Positions 1 to 7,324 of a stretch of DNA of 24,535 bases are shown one piece after another. Origin of the DNA: Spirochaetia bacterium UBA6919 (GTDB lineage: Bacteria; Spirochaetota; UBA6919); NCBI GenBank assembly GCA_002450905.1, contig DKAT01000056.1:11554-36088 (forward strand). The letters are read 5' to 3'. The notes below the pieces were generated by a model, which was not told the DNA's origin, did not search any database, and saw only the letters and a list, made by a program, of their open reading frames with translations. The stretch's first letter is position 1. The number at the start of each line of letters is the position of its first letter. Made by a program: the position numbers and the translations under genes.

Positions 1-39
1 ATACCAAAAAAACTAATTTATTAGCAAATTAATAATCTT

Positions 40-981
40 TTAAAACAGCAAAATCAATTTATATAATAACATACTAAAAAATAAAACATATAATAATACA
101 AATTGAAAGCAAATTCCCAACATGAATTTAACTGAGTATTTCGATTTATTCTCCGACTCCACTAATGATTTCCCTTTAAATATTAATATAATACTGATCA
201 CTTCAAAAAGACAAATTAAAAAATAAATAATTGCTGGCAGTTCTGGTAATATACTCATGGGTTTTATTTTAAGCAAACATATTGAATAGATAATCCCAGA
301 TATTTTTTCTAAACTGGTGAATCCAATAAACACCCACACATAGATTAAGAATATCAGATCTAGAAACTTGAATACTATTTTTACAATTAATTTTGGAACA
401 AATAAGAGACTTGATCCTAATGTAAAACCACCTTTGGATAAAGTACTCCAGTCGTTTTGAAATATCTTTATGAATCCAAATCCTAAAAATAATCCAATAA
501 ATGCACCACAAAAGATTTCAAGAAAGATTATTGGTAAACTCGTTAATAAATAAAAAAATATTATGAGTAATAGTATCGCCCCACGTACTATTTCTTTTAT
601 TTCAAAATAAAAAAACCGGCTCAGCCAATTCATCCAGTTCGGCAAAAATCGATGGACTGAATAAATAAAGCTCAGTTGATATAAAAAACTCTTTGAAATG
701 TTTCCACCATAAGAAAGAATAGTGTATTCATCAAAAAGATTTCTCAAAAACCGGACGATAAAAAATGACAGGATAATCAAAACAAATCCTAGTGAGACAA
801 TCCGTTTATATAAGTGAGTATACTCCACACCTGTATAATAAATAGGATATGATATAACTGTTCCAAACAAGAACGCGATAATTAGAAAAAAGGTCATGTC
901 TTCAAGAAATTGGATAATTTTATTTTCTACCGACCCTAAATTCCTTTTCACTAAAAAAAAGCTTAATAATATATTTTTCAT
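40..981 (-). CDS. Multi-pass membrane protein of unknown function
   Basis: The 313-residue product is dominated by hydrophobic stretches, and I count about seven or eight likely membrane segments. These include residues about 30-50, 60-80, two within about 133-175, one or two within 190-225, about 250-270 and about 288-312. Short charged loops separate them. I see no signal peptide, no catalytic motif and no family signature that I can name; the general look is of a Yip1-like or DUF1189-like integral membrane protein, but that is only resemblance. The start ATG at 979-981 has only a weak GTGAG-like ribosome site upstream, so the start is reasonable but not certain. It stands alone on the minus strand, and its stop lies 39 bases from the window edge, so a downstream partner could lie outside. 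Confidence 0.75.
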   Translation of the reverse strand: MKNILLSFFLVKRNLGSVENKIIQFLEDMTFFLIIAFLFGTVISYPIYYTGVEYTHLYKRIVSLGFVLIILSFFIVRFLRNLFDEYTILSYGGNISKSFLYQLSFIYSVHRFLPNWMNWLSRFFYFEIKEIVRGAILLLIIFFYLLTSLPIIFLEIFCGAFIGLFLGFGFIKIFQNDWSTLSKGGFTLGSSLLFVPKLIVKIVFKFLDLIFLIYVWVFIGFTSLEKISGIIYSICLLKIKPMSILPELPAIIYFLICLFEVISIILIFKGKSLVESENKSKYSVKFMLGICFQFVLLYVLFFSMLLYKLILLF

Positions 982-1298
982 TCTATAAATCTCACAATAA
1001 ATTAACTTGTAATGGCGTAAAAAAAATATTAACCGAAGACAATTCTATACTGATTTAATCTTATTGGTTTCAATCAGCAAAAAAATATCCTAAGGATCAT
1101 AATATACTAGCCGTGGGACTTCCTGTCAACTAATTCTTAATATAATTCATATTTCTAATTATAACACCATTCAATAATTTTTTTATTCCATACAGATTCT
1201 CGACCCCACATTCCGAAATCACCACCCATGATAAAAATATTTTATTGCAACCAATAGAAGTCAATATTATATTAAAGACGGATGGAGGATATATATAT
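982..1298. other. Intergenic region, no gene seen
   Basis: This AT-rich spacer separates the leftward membrane-protein gene from the small rightward ORF. It must hold any promoters of both, but I find no well-spaced -35/-10 pair. The only structure noted is an 11-base palindrome (ATCCT-A-AGGAT) at 1087-1097. A minus-strand open frame that crosses the right part and continues into the small ORF has no ribosome site and no recognisable product, and I treat it as chance. Confidence 0.5.
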
Positions 1299-1472
1299 AT
1301 GAAATTCATTAATAAATACATAGCCCATTTTGTAATAGCCTTCACATTAGTTTTAATAACAATGAAATTAAAAGTACTTTTCCTTCGTGGTTCAAAAGTA
1401 TCCAAGGAACAGGTAGAAGAACTAAAAAAAGCTTTACCAAAGTGTGAAATTGAATATATTGCAATCGATTAA
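1299..1472 (+). CDS. Small membrane-anchored LRR-tail-like protein or LRR gene remnant
   Basis: The 57-residue product starts with a basic stretch and a hydrophobic segment (about residues 8-20), followed by a charged tail. The tail has the pattern LFLRGSKVSKEQVEELKKAL followed by PKCEIEY. This closely resembles the last repeat and cap of bacterial leucine-rich-repeat proteins, which often end in L-x-L-x-G-T-K-V-(T/S)-x-x-x-(V/I)-x-x-L-x-x-A-L-P-x-C-x-I. The start at 1299 is preferred because a GGAGG stands at 1284-1288, ten bases upstream; an upstream in-frame ATG at 1245 has no comparable site. One repeat is far too little to form an LRR solenoid. It is therefore either a genuine mini-protein that tethers one LRR cap to the membrane or the fused remnant of a larger gene. 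Confidence 0.45.
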   Translation: MKFINKYIAHFVIAFTLVLITMKLKVLFLRGSKVSKEQVEELKKALPKCEIEYIAID

Positions 1473-1966
1473 ATGATTTCTCTTATTCCCAAAAGTTCTT
1501 GAACCCAATAACAATTAATAATAAACCATCCCCACAAAATATTCTCAATTTATTAAATTTCTAAACTCTATAAAAAAACAATTTCGACACAAGTTTTCAC
1601 AAATCTAAATACCCTTACTCTGAAACGAAACAGTATCGGAATCAAAAATTTCAGTTCCGATGGTTATTCATCTTAATCCCTTCCTATACATATATTATGT
1701 TTACAGTTTATCGATGTGTTAAACAATTGGTTTTATTGACTAAGAAAATGTTTTATAAATTTCATGGAATAAAAAATACTTTCTCTAAAGCATAAATAAA
1801 TAGTTGATAGTTGGTAAAACTATAATTGGAAATTAAAACCATTTCTTTTCTATTAAAATTTGTCCTTATCAGAATATCTCATTAAATTTGGTTTAAATAT
1901 TTCCATATATAAAATATTATTTATAAAATAACAGGTATAATTTTCTTCAAACCAATTAAGAGTTCA
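1473..1966. other. Intergenic region carrying palindromic repeat copy 1
   Basis: These 494 bases hold the first copy of the dispersed palindromic element (1635-1661) and otherwise very AT-rich DNA up to the LCP-like gene. A TTGACT at 1736-1741 looks like a -35 box, but no -10 box stands at the right distance. I find no RNA gene and no convincing small ORF. Confidence 0.55.
1635..1661. repeat. Dispersed palindromic repeat, copy 1
   Basis: The core has arms ATCGGAA (1635-1641) and TTCCGAT (1655-1661), a perfect 7-bp stem around a 13-base loop TCAAAAATTTCAG. The core and the five bases before it (ACAGT), 1630-1661, are identical over 32 bases to copy 3 at 16436-16467. A left flank containing ATACCCTTA resembles the flank of copy 2 read on the other strand (ATACCCTAAG). 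I do not see outer inverted arms for this copy. It lies 162 bases after the small ORF and about 305 bases before the LCP-like gene. Confidence 0.85.
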
Positions 1967-3295
1967 ATGAAACAAAGAAAATTCGATTACAAAATTAAGA
2001 AATCAGAAAAAATCTCTGAATCACCCCGCAATAAACATAAATACCCCACTCCACGTCCAAAAAAATATCTCGGACTATTCATTATCATCACGGTATTTTT
2101 AACAACCCTTGTCATTGCTTATTATACGGATTTTTTCAAGGGATTCAAAAGTGCTCCCATTAAGAAAGATATTACATTTAAAAAAATCATCTCCCATATC
2201 AATCACTTTTTAATATTCAATGTCACTACGGAGCATGAAAATAAACTTGATTCCGTGGTTATGGTAAGTTTTTTTCAGGGTTCAAATAATATTGTATTAT
2301 CCTTCTTTCCATCGAACTTATCTTTGGATAATAATCATACACTGGACTATTATTTCAAGGGTGAGGGGGCATCGGGACTCAGTGCTCATTTTTTTAATTA
2401 TTTCAAACTCCCCTTTCAATATATCAACATTTCAGAGAAGTTTTATGCGAAGGCATCCAGGGAAATAAAAAATATTATTGTCAGTTCCCAGGATAAGAAT
2501 CATTTAAGTGTCCCAGATAGAATATTAAAAGATATCCATAAGAACAAACAATTATTTCTCATTGAAGGAAAGAATATAAACTCTTATCTTATGTTAAATA
2601 ACCAACCTAACACAGTGGATCAGATGAATACCAAACGAAATCACTTTCTCCATATGATGATGTCCTTTTTCTATCATGGGCAGGAGTTATCTTCTAAATG
2701 GCGTTTTTTGTATGACCAGATTATATCTCAAAGCCCCAATGTGAAGGATATCCACTCAAATTTATCGGATCATAGTAAAAAAATATTGCTTGAATCTCTG
2801 AATAATATTAAATTAGTTAATGTGTTTACTTATCCCTTTATTCTAAAATATATCCAAAATAAGTTTATCTTTACCAGCGATAGTTCTCATTATAAACACT
2901 TTCTCCAATTTATTAAAACCCGTATAGATGAGGGAAAAAGTTTTACAGCAAGGCATTATCATAAAATAATACAATCCATAGATCGTAATATCATTCAAAA
3001 TAATGTTCGTATCAAGATCATTGACAGGAGTGGACGCGGGAATCAGAGTGAACAGCCATCTTTCAGACGTTATTTTAATTTCCTTAATTGTGATATCATT
3101 TCTTATTACCATGAAAAAAAATCCATCGATGAATCTTATCTAATTAATACAGGATACAATCACGAGGTGTTAAGTTATATTAAAGGAATTATGCGGATTA
3201 ATCGGGTATATGACAGTGTTGATTATCAGAACAAGTCCTATGATCTGATATTGGTTATAGGAAAGGACTTCCCGGAGATTTCTTCAGGGAATTAA
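1967..3295 (+). CDS. Divergent LytR/CpsA/Psr-like protein with LytR_C domain
   Basis: The 442-residue product has a basic N-terminal cytoplasmic tail, one membrane anchor (about 34-52) and a large outer part. Residues about 84-175 follow the pattern of an LCP domain: the 'D-S-V-V-M-V-S' strand at 95-101, then a strand at the place of the usual 'S-I-P-R-D' motif, then 'LPFQYINISEKFY' like the family's 'P-I-D-Y-Y-V-x-V-x-F'. The key Arg-Asp is replaced (FFPSNL, 113-118), so transferase activity of the usual LCP type is doubtful. Residues about 346-434 match the LytR_C domain, beginning VRIKIIDRSGRG and ending LILVIGKDF. LCP enzymes normally attach glycopolymers to peptidoglycan. The gene stands 37 bases before rsfS, an arrangement familiar from spirochaetes and other bacteria. 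The ribosome site is weak (AAGAG at 1958-1962). Confidence 0.65.
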   Translation: MKQRKFDYKIKKSEKISESPRNKHKYPTPRPKKYLGLFIIITVFLTTLVIAYYTDFFKGFKSAPIKKDITFKKIISHINHFLIFNVTTEHENKLDSVVMVSFFQGSNNIVLSFFPSNLSLDNNHTLDYYFKGEGASGLSAHFFNYFKLPFQYINISEKFYAKASREIKNIIVSSQDKNHLSVPDRILKDIHKNKQLFLIEGKNINSYLMLNNQPNTVDQMNTKRNHFLHMMMSFFYHGQELSSKWRFLYDQIISQSPNVKDIHSNLSDHSKKILLESLNNIKLVNVFTYPFILKYIQNKFIFTSDSSHYKHFLQFIKTRIDEGKSFTARHYHKIIQSIDRNIIQNNVRIKIIDRSGRGNQSEQPSFRRYFNFLNCDIISYYHEKKSIDESYLINTGYNHEVLSYIKGIMRINRVYDSVDYQNKSYDLILVIGKDFPEISSGN

Positions 3296-3332
3296 CAGTA
3301 TTAATAAATTATTTTATATATAAAGGAGTACT

Positions 3333-3719
3333 ATGACAAAAGATAAGATTAAGGGTTACTCCCTGACCCTGGCTGATCTTCTCAGCGAAAAGAAGGGAAT
3401 TGACGTTGTAGTCATTGATGTAGAAAGTGTAACACCCCTATTTGACTTTCTAATCATATCCAGTGCAACATCAATCCTACATTTAAAAGCTCTAGCAAGA
3501 TATATTGATGATAAACTTCAAGAATTTCATATTAGAAAGTATCACCCCATTGATTACACAGGTGAAAGCCCATGGATACTTATAGATTGCGGTTTTCTAG
3601 TTATCCATTTATTTTTGGAAGAAGCACGTGATTTCTATAGTTTGGAAAAACTCTGGGTGGATGGACAAAAAATATATCAAGACGAAGAGCAATTAGAGGA
3701 AGAAATCCTGGTAAAATAA
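3333..3719 (+). CDS. rsfS: Ribosome silencing factor RsfS
   Basis: The 128-residue protein matches RsfS/Iojap (YbeB) along its length. It begins with a helical region and then has the characteristic core with G-I-D-V-V-V-I-D-V, 'FDFLIISSATS', a basic helix, 'GESPWILIDCGFLVIHLF' and 'ARDFYSLEKLW'. RsfS binds uL14 on the large ribosomal subunit and blocks joining to the small subunit when nutrients are scarce. The length is normal for the family. The start ATG has an AAGGAG site about six bases upstream. It follows the LCP-like gene closely and is probably co-transcribed with it. The next gene is 400 bases away, so this looks like the end of the transcription unit. Confidence 0.95.
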   Translation: MTKDKIKGYSLTLADLLSEKKGIDVVVIDVESVTPLFDFLIISSATSILHLKALARYIDDKLQEFHIRKYHPIDYTGESPWILIDCGFLVIHLFLEEARDFYSLEKLWVDGQKIYQDEEQLEEEILVK

Positions 3720-4118
3720 TTTCTTTAAAATCTCTGGAACTATAGTATATAATATCTAGTTTACAATCAAAGTATCTTTAAATAAACGCCAATACTGATA
3801 AATATTAATTAAATGAATCTATTTCTTGTTCTCAGTATTTAAATATGACTCTAAACGAATCATATTACTTTATTCCAACCTAAATCATATTATATTCTTA
3901 TTTATACACGTAAAATAATAAAAATCTATTAGACTGGACTAGTACTTCAGATAACCTCACTCTACCCCTAAATCAAAGAAATTGAAGGTTTGAAATATTG
4001 AAATGACATCAGACTAAGGTAAAGTATGGTGTAAAGAAATGTACCCCTTGCTTACTGATTATTAAATAATCCATATAAATTTCTTTTATTATCCCTTCAA
4101 ATCAATTATCTTTATTTC
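3720..4118. other. Intergenic region with one long-spaced inverted repeat
   Basis: No gene is seen in this AT-rich 399-base spacer. An 8-bp inverted repeat, AATACTGA (3791-3798) and TCAGTATT (3832-3839), is separated by 33 bases. It has no GC-rich stem or T-run, so it is not a classical terminator. A slightly GC-richer patch (about 3950-4050) holds no recognisable RNA. Confidence 0.5.
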
Positions 4119-4724
4119 ATGGAATTCATTGATTACAGTAAAAATTGGTATGATATATTTCAAATGTCACCCGAAGAAATTGACATGATAAATCTTGAAA
4201 ACATGGATGAAGAAGATCTGGACGCCCTTTCAATTCATCTTGAGAAAATTGGCTATAAAGAAAAAATCATTGAAGTCTACGATACAATGCTCCAATCGGA
4301 TAAAACAAATCCAGGTGTGGAGTATATGAATATTTTCGAAATTGTCATTGTACACTGGATGGATAGAAAGAACTATATCAAAGCCGCTAATCTACTTGAA
4401 AGTTATTTGTTATACGATGAAAAGGAGAAGAAAGGATATAGAAATCATTTTATAAGAAGAAATCTTGGGGTATGTTATATATTTTCAGGTCGGACGGAAG
4501 AAGGACAGAAACTTATTGATGAATTAATTCATGAAGCACCCGAAGACTACTGGACATATCACGATCTTGCAATAGAATATTATTTCGCTGGTGAAATATC
4601 CACCACACTTAAATATTTGGAAATGGGTATGGATAATGCAAAATTCAGATCGAATGATATCTGGTATAATCTATTTCAGGAAAGATTCCAAGAGATTATA
4701 AATGACAAAGATTTACACCCATAA
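4119..4724 (+). CDS. TPR-like protein of unknown function
   Basis: The 201-residue product is acidic and helical, with no signal peptide or membrane segment, so it is probably cytoplasmic. The N-terminal third contains a run rich in Glu, Asp and Met (about residues 18-36). The rest reads as two to four tetratricopeptide-like helix pairs: about 48-60, 75-100 (NYIKAANLLESYLLYD), 112-135 (NLGVCYIFSGRTEEGQKLID) and 145-170 (YHDLAIEYYFAGEISTTLKY). The A/G and Y/L spacing fits TPR, a protein-binding scaffold. I cannot name the family or a partner. The start ATG has no clear ribosome site; TTTATTTC stands directly before it. The gene is isolated, with long spacers on both sides. Confidence 0.7.
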   Translation: MEFIDYSKNWYDIFQMSPEEIDMINLENMDEEDLDALSIHLEKIGYKEKIIEVYDTMLQSDKTNPGVEYMNIFEIVIVHWMDRKNYIKAANLLESYLLYDEKEKKGYRNHFIRRNLGVCYIFSGRTEEGQKLIDELIHEAPEDYWTYHDLAIEYYFAGEISTTLKYLEMGMDNAKFRSNDIWYNLFQERFQEIINDKDLHP

Positions 4725-4847
4725 GAATAGACAATATATAATATAAATAAAGTATTTCTCTTAGAAATCAATGAATATTAACCTTTCCGAAAAAAATCCT
4801 ATATAAGTTACATTAATCAACAGACATATAAAATATTAAGAATAACA

Positions 4848-4930
4848 AATACAAGGCAATGCAATGAAGAAATATCGGAATCAGATTTTTTACTTCCGAT
4901 CCATCAGGCTTAGGGTATTTTCATTGTATT
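4848..4930. repeat. Dispersed palindromic repeat, copy 2, with outer arms
   Basis: The core is 4874-4900, with arms ATCGGAA and TTCCGAT and a 13-base loop TCAGATTTTTTAC, the same length as in the other copies. Outer arms AATACAA (4848-4854) and TTGTATT (4924-4930) are placed almost symmetrically around it, giving a nested palindrome of 83 bases. The right flank reads CTTAGGGTAT, the complement of ATACCCTAAG, resembling left flanks of copies 1 and 4. It lies 149 bases after the TPR-like gene (core start). Confidence 0.8.
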
Positions 4931-5160
4931 AGTTCTAATTGTCGAAGGATTAGAAAAAAGACTAGGACCGGTGGAAGAGTCATTCAAGGTTAAAGAAAAT
5001 AATGTTAATGAATCGTCGATCTTATCTGATATATAAGCATTTGGGATATCATTTGCTTATTATTTTTATTTGTCCAGGAAGATGAAAGCAATTTCGTGAG
5101 CGGATTTGGCTGATCATAATTAGCTCACAATGAATTAATATCAATTATATTTTGCATCTG

Positions 5161-5190
5161 TTGAAAGTCACCTTATTTTCCGAGTATATT
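5161..5190 (+). promoter_or_regulatory. Candidate sigma70-type promoter for the DinB-like gene
   Basis: TTGAAA (5161-5166) and TATATT (5185-5190) are separated by 18 bases and lie 33 bases before the start codon. This is a plausible housekeeping promoter, but in AT-rich DNA such matches arise easily by chance. Confidence 0.4.
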
Positions 5191-5222
5191 GGAAGTCAAT
5201 TTATTTATTTGAGGAGAAAATT

Positions 5223-5720
5223 ATGCGATTAGGTGAAATGCATTTACCAGAGTTTGATCAGGAGATGGGAAATACCCGGAAGACTTTGGAACGTATTCCA
5301 GAAGATAAGATGGACTGGAAACCCCATAAAAAGTCTCTATCTTTAGGAGCTTTAGCTAGTCATCTTTCAAGAATTCCCACATGGACAAACATGACTATTG
5401 AATTGAATGAACTGGATGTTAGTACCATACCTTCTATGGATGCTTTAAAATCACGGAATGACATTTTAAAGGAGTTTGATAAGAATCTTAGTGCTGCAAG
5501 AAAGGCTCTTAGCGAGGTCAGTGATGAATTACTATTTAAAAACTGGTCCTTGCGACATGGGAATCATACACTGCTTACTATGCCTAAACTTGCTATCCTA
5601 CGATCTTTTGTTATGAATCACAATATTCATCATCGAGCACAACTGGGTGTTTACTTAAGACTAAATGACATACCTGTACCATCGATTTATGGGCCTTCTG
5701 CGGATGAAGGGGTGATGTAA
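5223..5720 (+). CDS. DinB-superfamily metal-binding protein
   Basis: The 165-residue protein has the DinB four-helix-bundle pattern. The opening 'E-M-G-N-T-R-K-T-L-E-R-I-P-E-D-K-M-D-W-K-P' is typical (leaving-bundle helix, then D-W-x-P). The three expected metal ligands are present: His47 (ASHLSRIPTW), and His133 and His137 in the HxxxH of 'NHNIHHRAQLGVYLRL'. Members of this superfamily include thiol-dependent (bacillithiol or mycothiol) transferases and many proteins of unknown role, so the reaction cannot be assigned. The length is normal. A strong GAGGAG ribosome site at 5211-5216 fixes the start. It is followed by an HXXEE membrane protein and a TetR regulator on the same strand, which may form one functional group. 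Confidence 0.85.
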   Translation: MRLGEMHLPEFDQEMGNTRKTLERIPEDKMDWKPHKKSLSLGALASHLSRIPTWTNMTIELNELDVSTIPSMDALKSRNDILKEFDKNLSAARKALSEVSDELLFKNWSLRHGNHTLLTMPKLAILRSFVMNHNIHHRAQLGVYLRLNDIPVPSIYGPSADEGVM

Positions 5721-5862
5721 ATCCATTTTTATTGGAATATAAATTAGTATAAGTGACCTGAATCCCATTAGTATTCGACTATTATCTGTCTTGGACATTA
5801 TTAAGATTTTGTAATAAAAATATTTTGTATATTCTGATTTGTTTATTATATTAACAACATAA

Positions 5863-5880
5863 TTCAACAACAAAGTTGAA
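5863..5880. promoter_or_regulatory. Inverted repeat before the HXXEE gene
   Basis: TTCAAC (5863-5868) and GTTGAA (5875-5880) form a perfect 6-bp palindrome with a 6-base spacer. It lies 26 bases before the start codon and just upstream of the ribosome site, so an operator or a small RNA hairpin is possible. A TetR-family gene follows downstream, but its arms (TTCAAC) differ from the palindrome in front of that regulator. Confidence 0.35.
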
Positions 5881-5906
5881 AAATAATGTTAATAAGGAGT
5901 CAAATT

Positions 5907-6494
5907 ATGAATTGGGATTTAAAATATTTGTATTTAGCATTTGTTGTCACGCTATTGATCGTGATGTCATTTGTTACTTATTCTGAAATAGGTGGTGCTC
6001 TCACTGTTATAGTTGTGGGGATTGCAGGAGGAGGAGGTCTTATTGCATGGGTGTTGACGACATTTAATCATCCTGCTGAACCCAAACGGGTTGTCCCTCT
6101 CTACTATCTAACTCTCGCTCTATTAATGGCTCATATTGTGGAAGAGTATTTAACCGATTTCCCTATAGTATTTAGCAAGACCTTTTCGGTGAATTTATCT
6201 ATGGGGACATTTATTCTCTATTTCCCCATGGTTAATTTTGTTTTCTGGATTAGTGGAGGGGTATTGTTATATTATAAAAATCCACTTGGGAACTATCTAT
6301 GCTGGTTTATGTTTATTGCTATGATCTTTGCGGAGTTGTCCCATTATGCATTCCCATTATTTGACAGTGGACAATTTGTTTATTATCCAGGAATGTATAC
6401 CGCACTATTACCTCTAATACCAGCTATAATTGGCATGTATCGTCTTATAAAAGATTATCAATTGTTCAGAACAGGGAAAATTATTAATGCTTAA
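5907..6494 (+). CDS. HXXEE domain membrane protein
   Basis: The 195-residue protein has about five hydrophobic segments: about 8-24, 30-52, 62-80, 100-122 and 130-147, plus a likely one at 163-180. It contains the signature that names the HXXEE family, His76-x-x-Glu79-Glu80 in 'MAHIVEEYLTDFP'. A second conserved-looking polar pair, Glu143 and His146, stands in 'FAELSHY'. The biochemical role of this family is unknown. The start at 5907 is chosen because AAGGAG lies at 5894-5899, seven bases upstream; an ATG at 5886 has no such site. It lies between a DinB-like gene and a TetR regulator, and such small membrane proteins are often regulated accessory genes. Confidence 0.75.
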   Translation: MNWDLKYLYLAFVVTLLIVMSFVTYSEIGGALTVIVVGIAGGGGLIAWVLTTFNHPAEPKRVVPLYYLTLALLMAHIVEEYLTDFPIVFSKTFSVNLSMGTFILYFPMVNFVFWISGGVLLYYKNPLGNYLCWFMFIAMIFAELSHYAFPLFDSGQFVYYPGMYTALLPLIPAIIGMYRLIKDYQLFRTGKIINA

Positions 6495-6560
6495 TGAGAT
6501 TTTGTAGAAAAGAGATTTATTATTATATTAATCCAATTGGAAGGGTTGAATCACTTATTT

Positions 6561-6584
6561 TACAATTGACCATAATCTATTGTA
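6561..6584. promoter_or_regulatory. Candidate TetR operator upstream of the regulator gene
   Basis: TACAAT (6561-6566) and ATTGTA (6579-6584) form a perfect inverted repeat with a 12-base spacer. A TTGACC resembling a -35 box overlaps its left side (6566-6571). It sits directly in front of the ribosome site of the TetR gene, the usual place for autoregulation by this family. Recognition by the protein is inference. Confidence 0.35.
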
Positions 6585-6605
6585 CAAAGGAGATATATAT
6601 TTTTT

Positions 6606-7208
6606 ATGGCAAAAAGGGAGGATAAGAGGGATATTATATTGTCTGCAGCTAAAATGGTTTTTTATGAGATGGGTTTCAATGGAGCTAAGATGCAGGATAT
6701 AGCAGATAGAGCAGAAATTAATAGAGCTATGTTGCATTATTATTATGCTGATAAGGAAACCTTATTTAACGATGTATTTAAATCTGCTGTGAAAGATTTT
6801 TTTAGCAAGATGAAACCTCTTTTTGACAATTCCTTACCTATTTTGGAGAAGATAAAACAATTTATCCATCATTATATTGATCTGTTTATTGATGATGAAT
6901 TATTACCAGGATTTTTATTAAAAGAACTTTCTTTTAATAAAGAATGGCTACTCAATACTTTAATAGGTCTTCAACACCAGATCAATCAATTTAAATTGTG
7001 TGTAGAAGAGGGCATACAAGATAATATATTACGTCCTATAAATTCTAACCAATTATTTTTAGATTTAATATCACTGTGTGCCCATCCCTTTGTAGCAAAA
7101 TCAATGTTTCAATCAGCACTTCAATTATCAGACGAGGAATATAAGCAGTTGTTGCTGGAAAGAAAAGATTCACTCACAGAATTATTCATAAATTCTTTAA
7201 AATTATAA
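6606..7208 (+). CDS. TetR/AcrR-family transcriptional regulator
   Basis: The 200-residue protein has the TetR N-terminal DNA-binding domain. It begins 'KREDKRDIILSAAKMVFYEM', then has a helix-turn-helix at about 28-47 (KMQDIADRAEINRAMLHYYY) and 'ADKETLFNDVF', all typical of the family. The C-terminal part (about 60-200) is a helical ligand-binding and dimerisation region with no recognisable specificity. TetR proteins usually repress a neighbouring membrane or enzyme gene until a small molecule binds. The nearest candidates are the HXXEE and DinB-like genes just upstream on the same strand. An AAAGGAG at 6586-6592 stands about 13 bases before the ATG, a longer gap than usual. Confidence 0.92.
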   Translation: MAKREDKRDIILSAAKMVFYEMGFNGAKMQDIADRAEINRAMLHYYYADKETLFNDVFKSAVKDFFSKMKPLFDNSLPILEKIKQFIHHYIDLFIDDELLPGFLLKELSFNKEWLLNTLIGLQHQINQFKLCVEEGIQDNILRPINSNQLFLDLISLCAHPFVAKSMFQSALQLSDEEYKQLLLERKDSLTELFINSLKL

Positions 7209-7267
7209 TCTTATATATTTATAATATGAATGATTACCATAATTATTTTCTGATAAAAATTATCTGA

Positions 7268-7296
7268 TTGACTTTTCTTGTTGAATCGATTATTAT
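7268..7296 (+). promoter_or_regulatory. Candidate sigma70-type promoter for the nucleotidyltransferase gene
   Basis: TTGACT (7268-7273) and TATTAT (7291-7296) are separated by the ideal 17 bases and end 28 bases before the start codon. This is the best promoter match that I see in the window. Confidence 0.5.
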
Positions 7297-7324
7297 ATCC
7301 AGATTATTTATTTACGAGGATTAA

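Larger units (their letters stand above)
4725..5222. other. Intergenic region: repeat copy 2, open frame without start, inverted repeats
   Basis: The region holds palindromic repeat copy 2 (4848-4930 with outer arms). Immediately right of it is a 40-codon open frame (4914-5036) with no ATG, GTG or TTG at its beginning; it would encode a hydrophobic stretch followed by a charged tail and may be a gene remnant. Two inverted repeats follow: ATAAGCA (5033-5039) with TGCTTAT (5054-5060), and GTGAGC (5096-5101) with GCTCAC (5123-5128). A promoter-like pair for the DinB gene lies at 5161-5190. Confidence 0.5.

Noticed and set aside
1130..1405. Minus-strand open frame of 91 codons opposite the small LRR-like ORF
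   Set aside because: It has no ribosome site and no recognisable sequence, and the plus-strand frame has a strong GGAGG and an LRR-like tail.
5033..5060. ATAAGCA/TGCTTAT hairpin followed by a T-rich run, considered as an intrinsic terminator
   Set aside because: The stem is very AT-rich, the T tract is interrupted, and no gene ends nearby.
5096..5128. GTGAGCGGAT and AGCTCACAAT resembling halves of the E. coli lac operator/CRP region
   Set aside because: The halves are separated by 21 bases and not arranged as an operator, and no LacI-family gene is present; the resemblance is probably chance.
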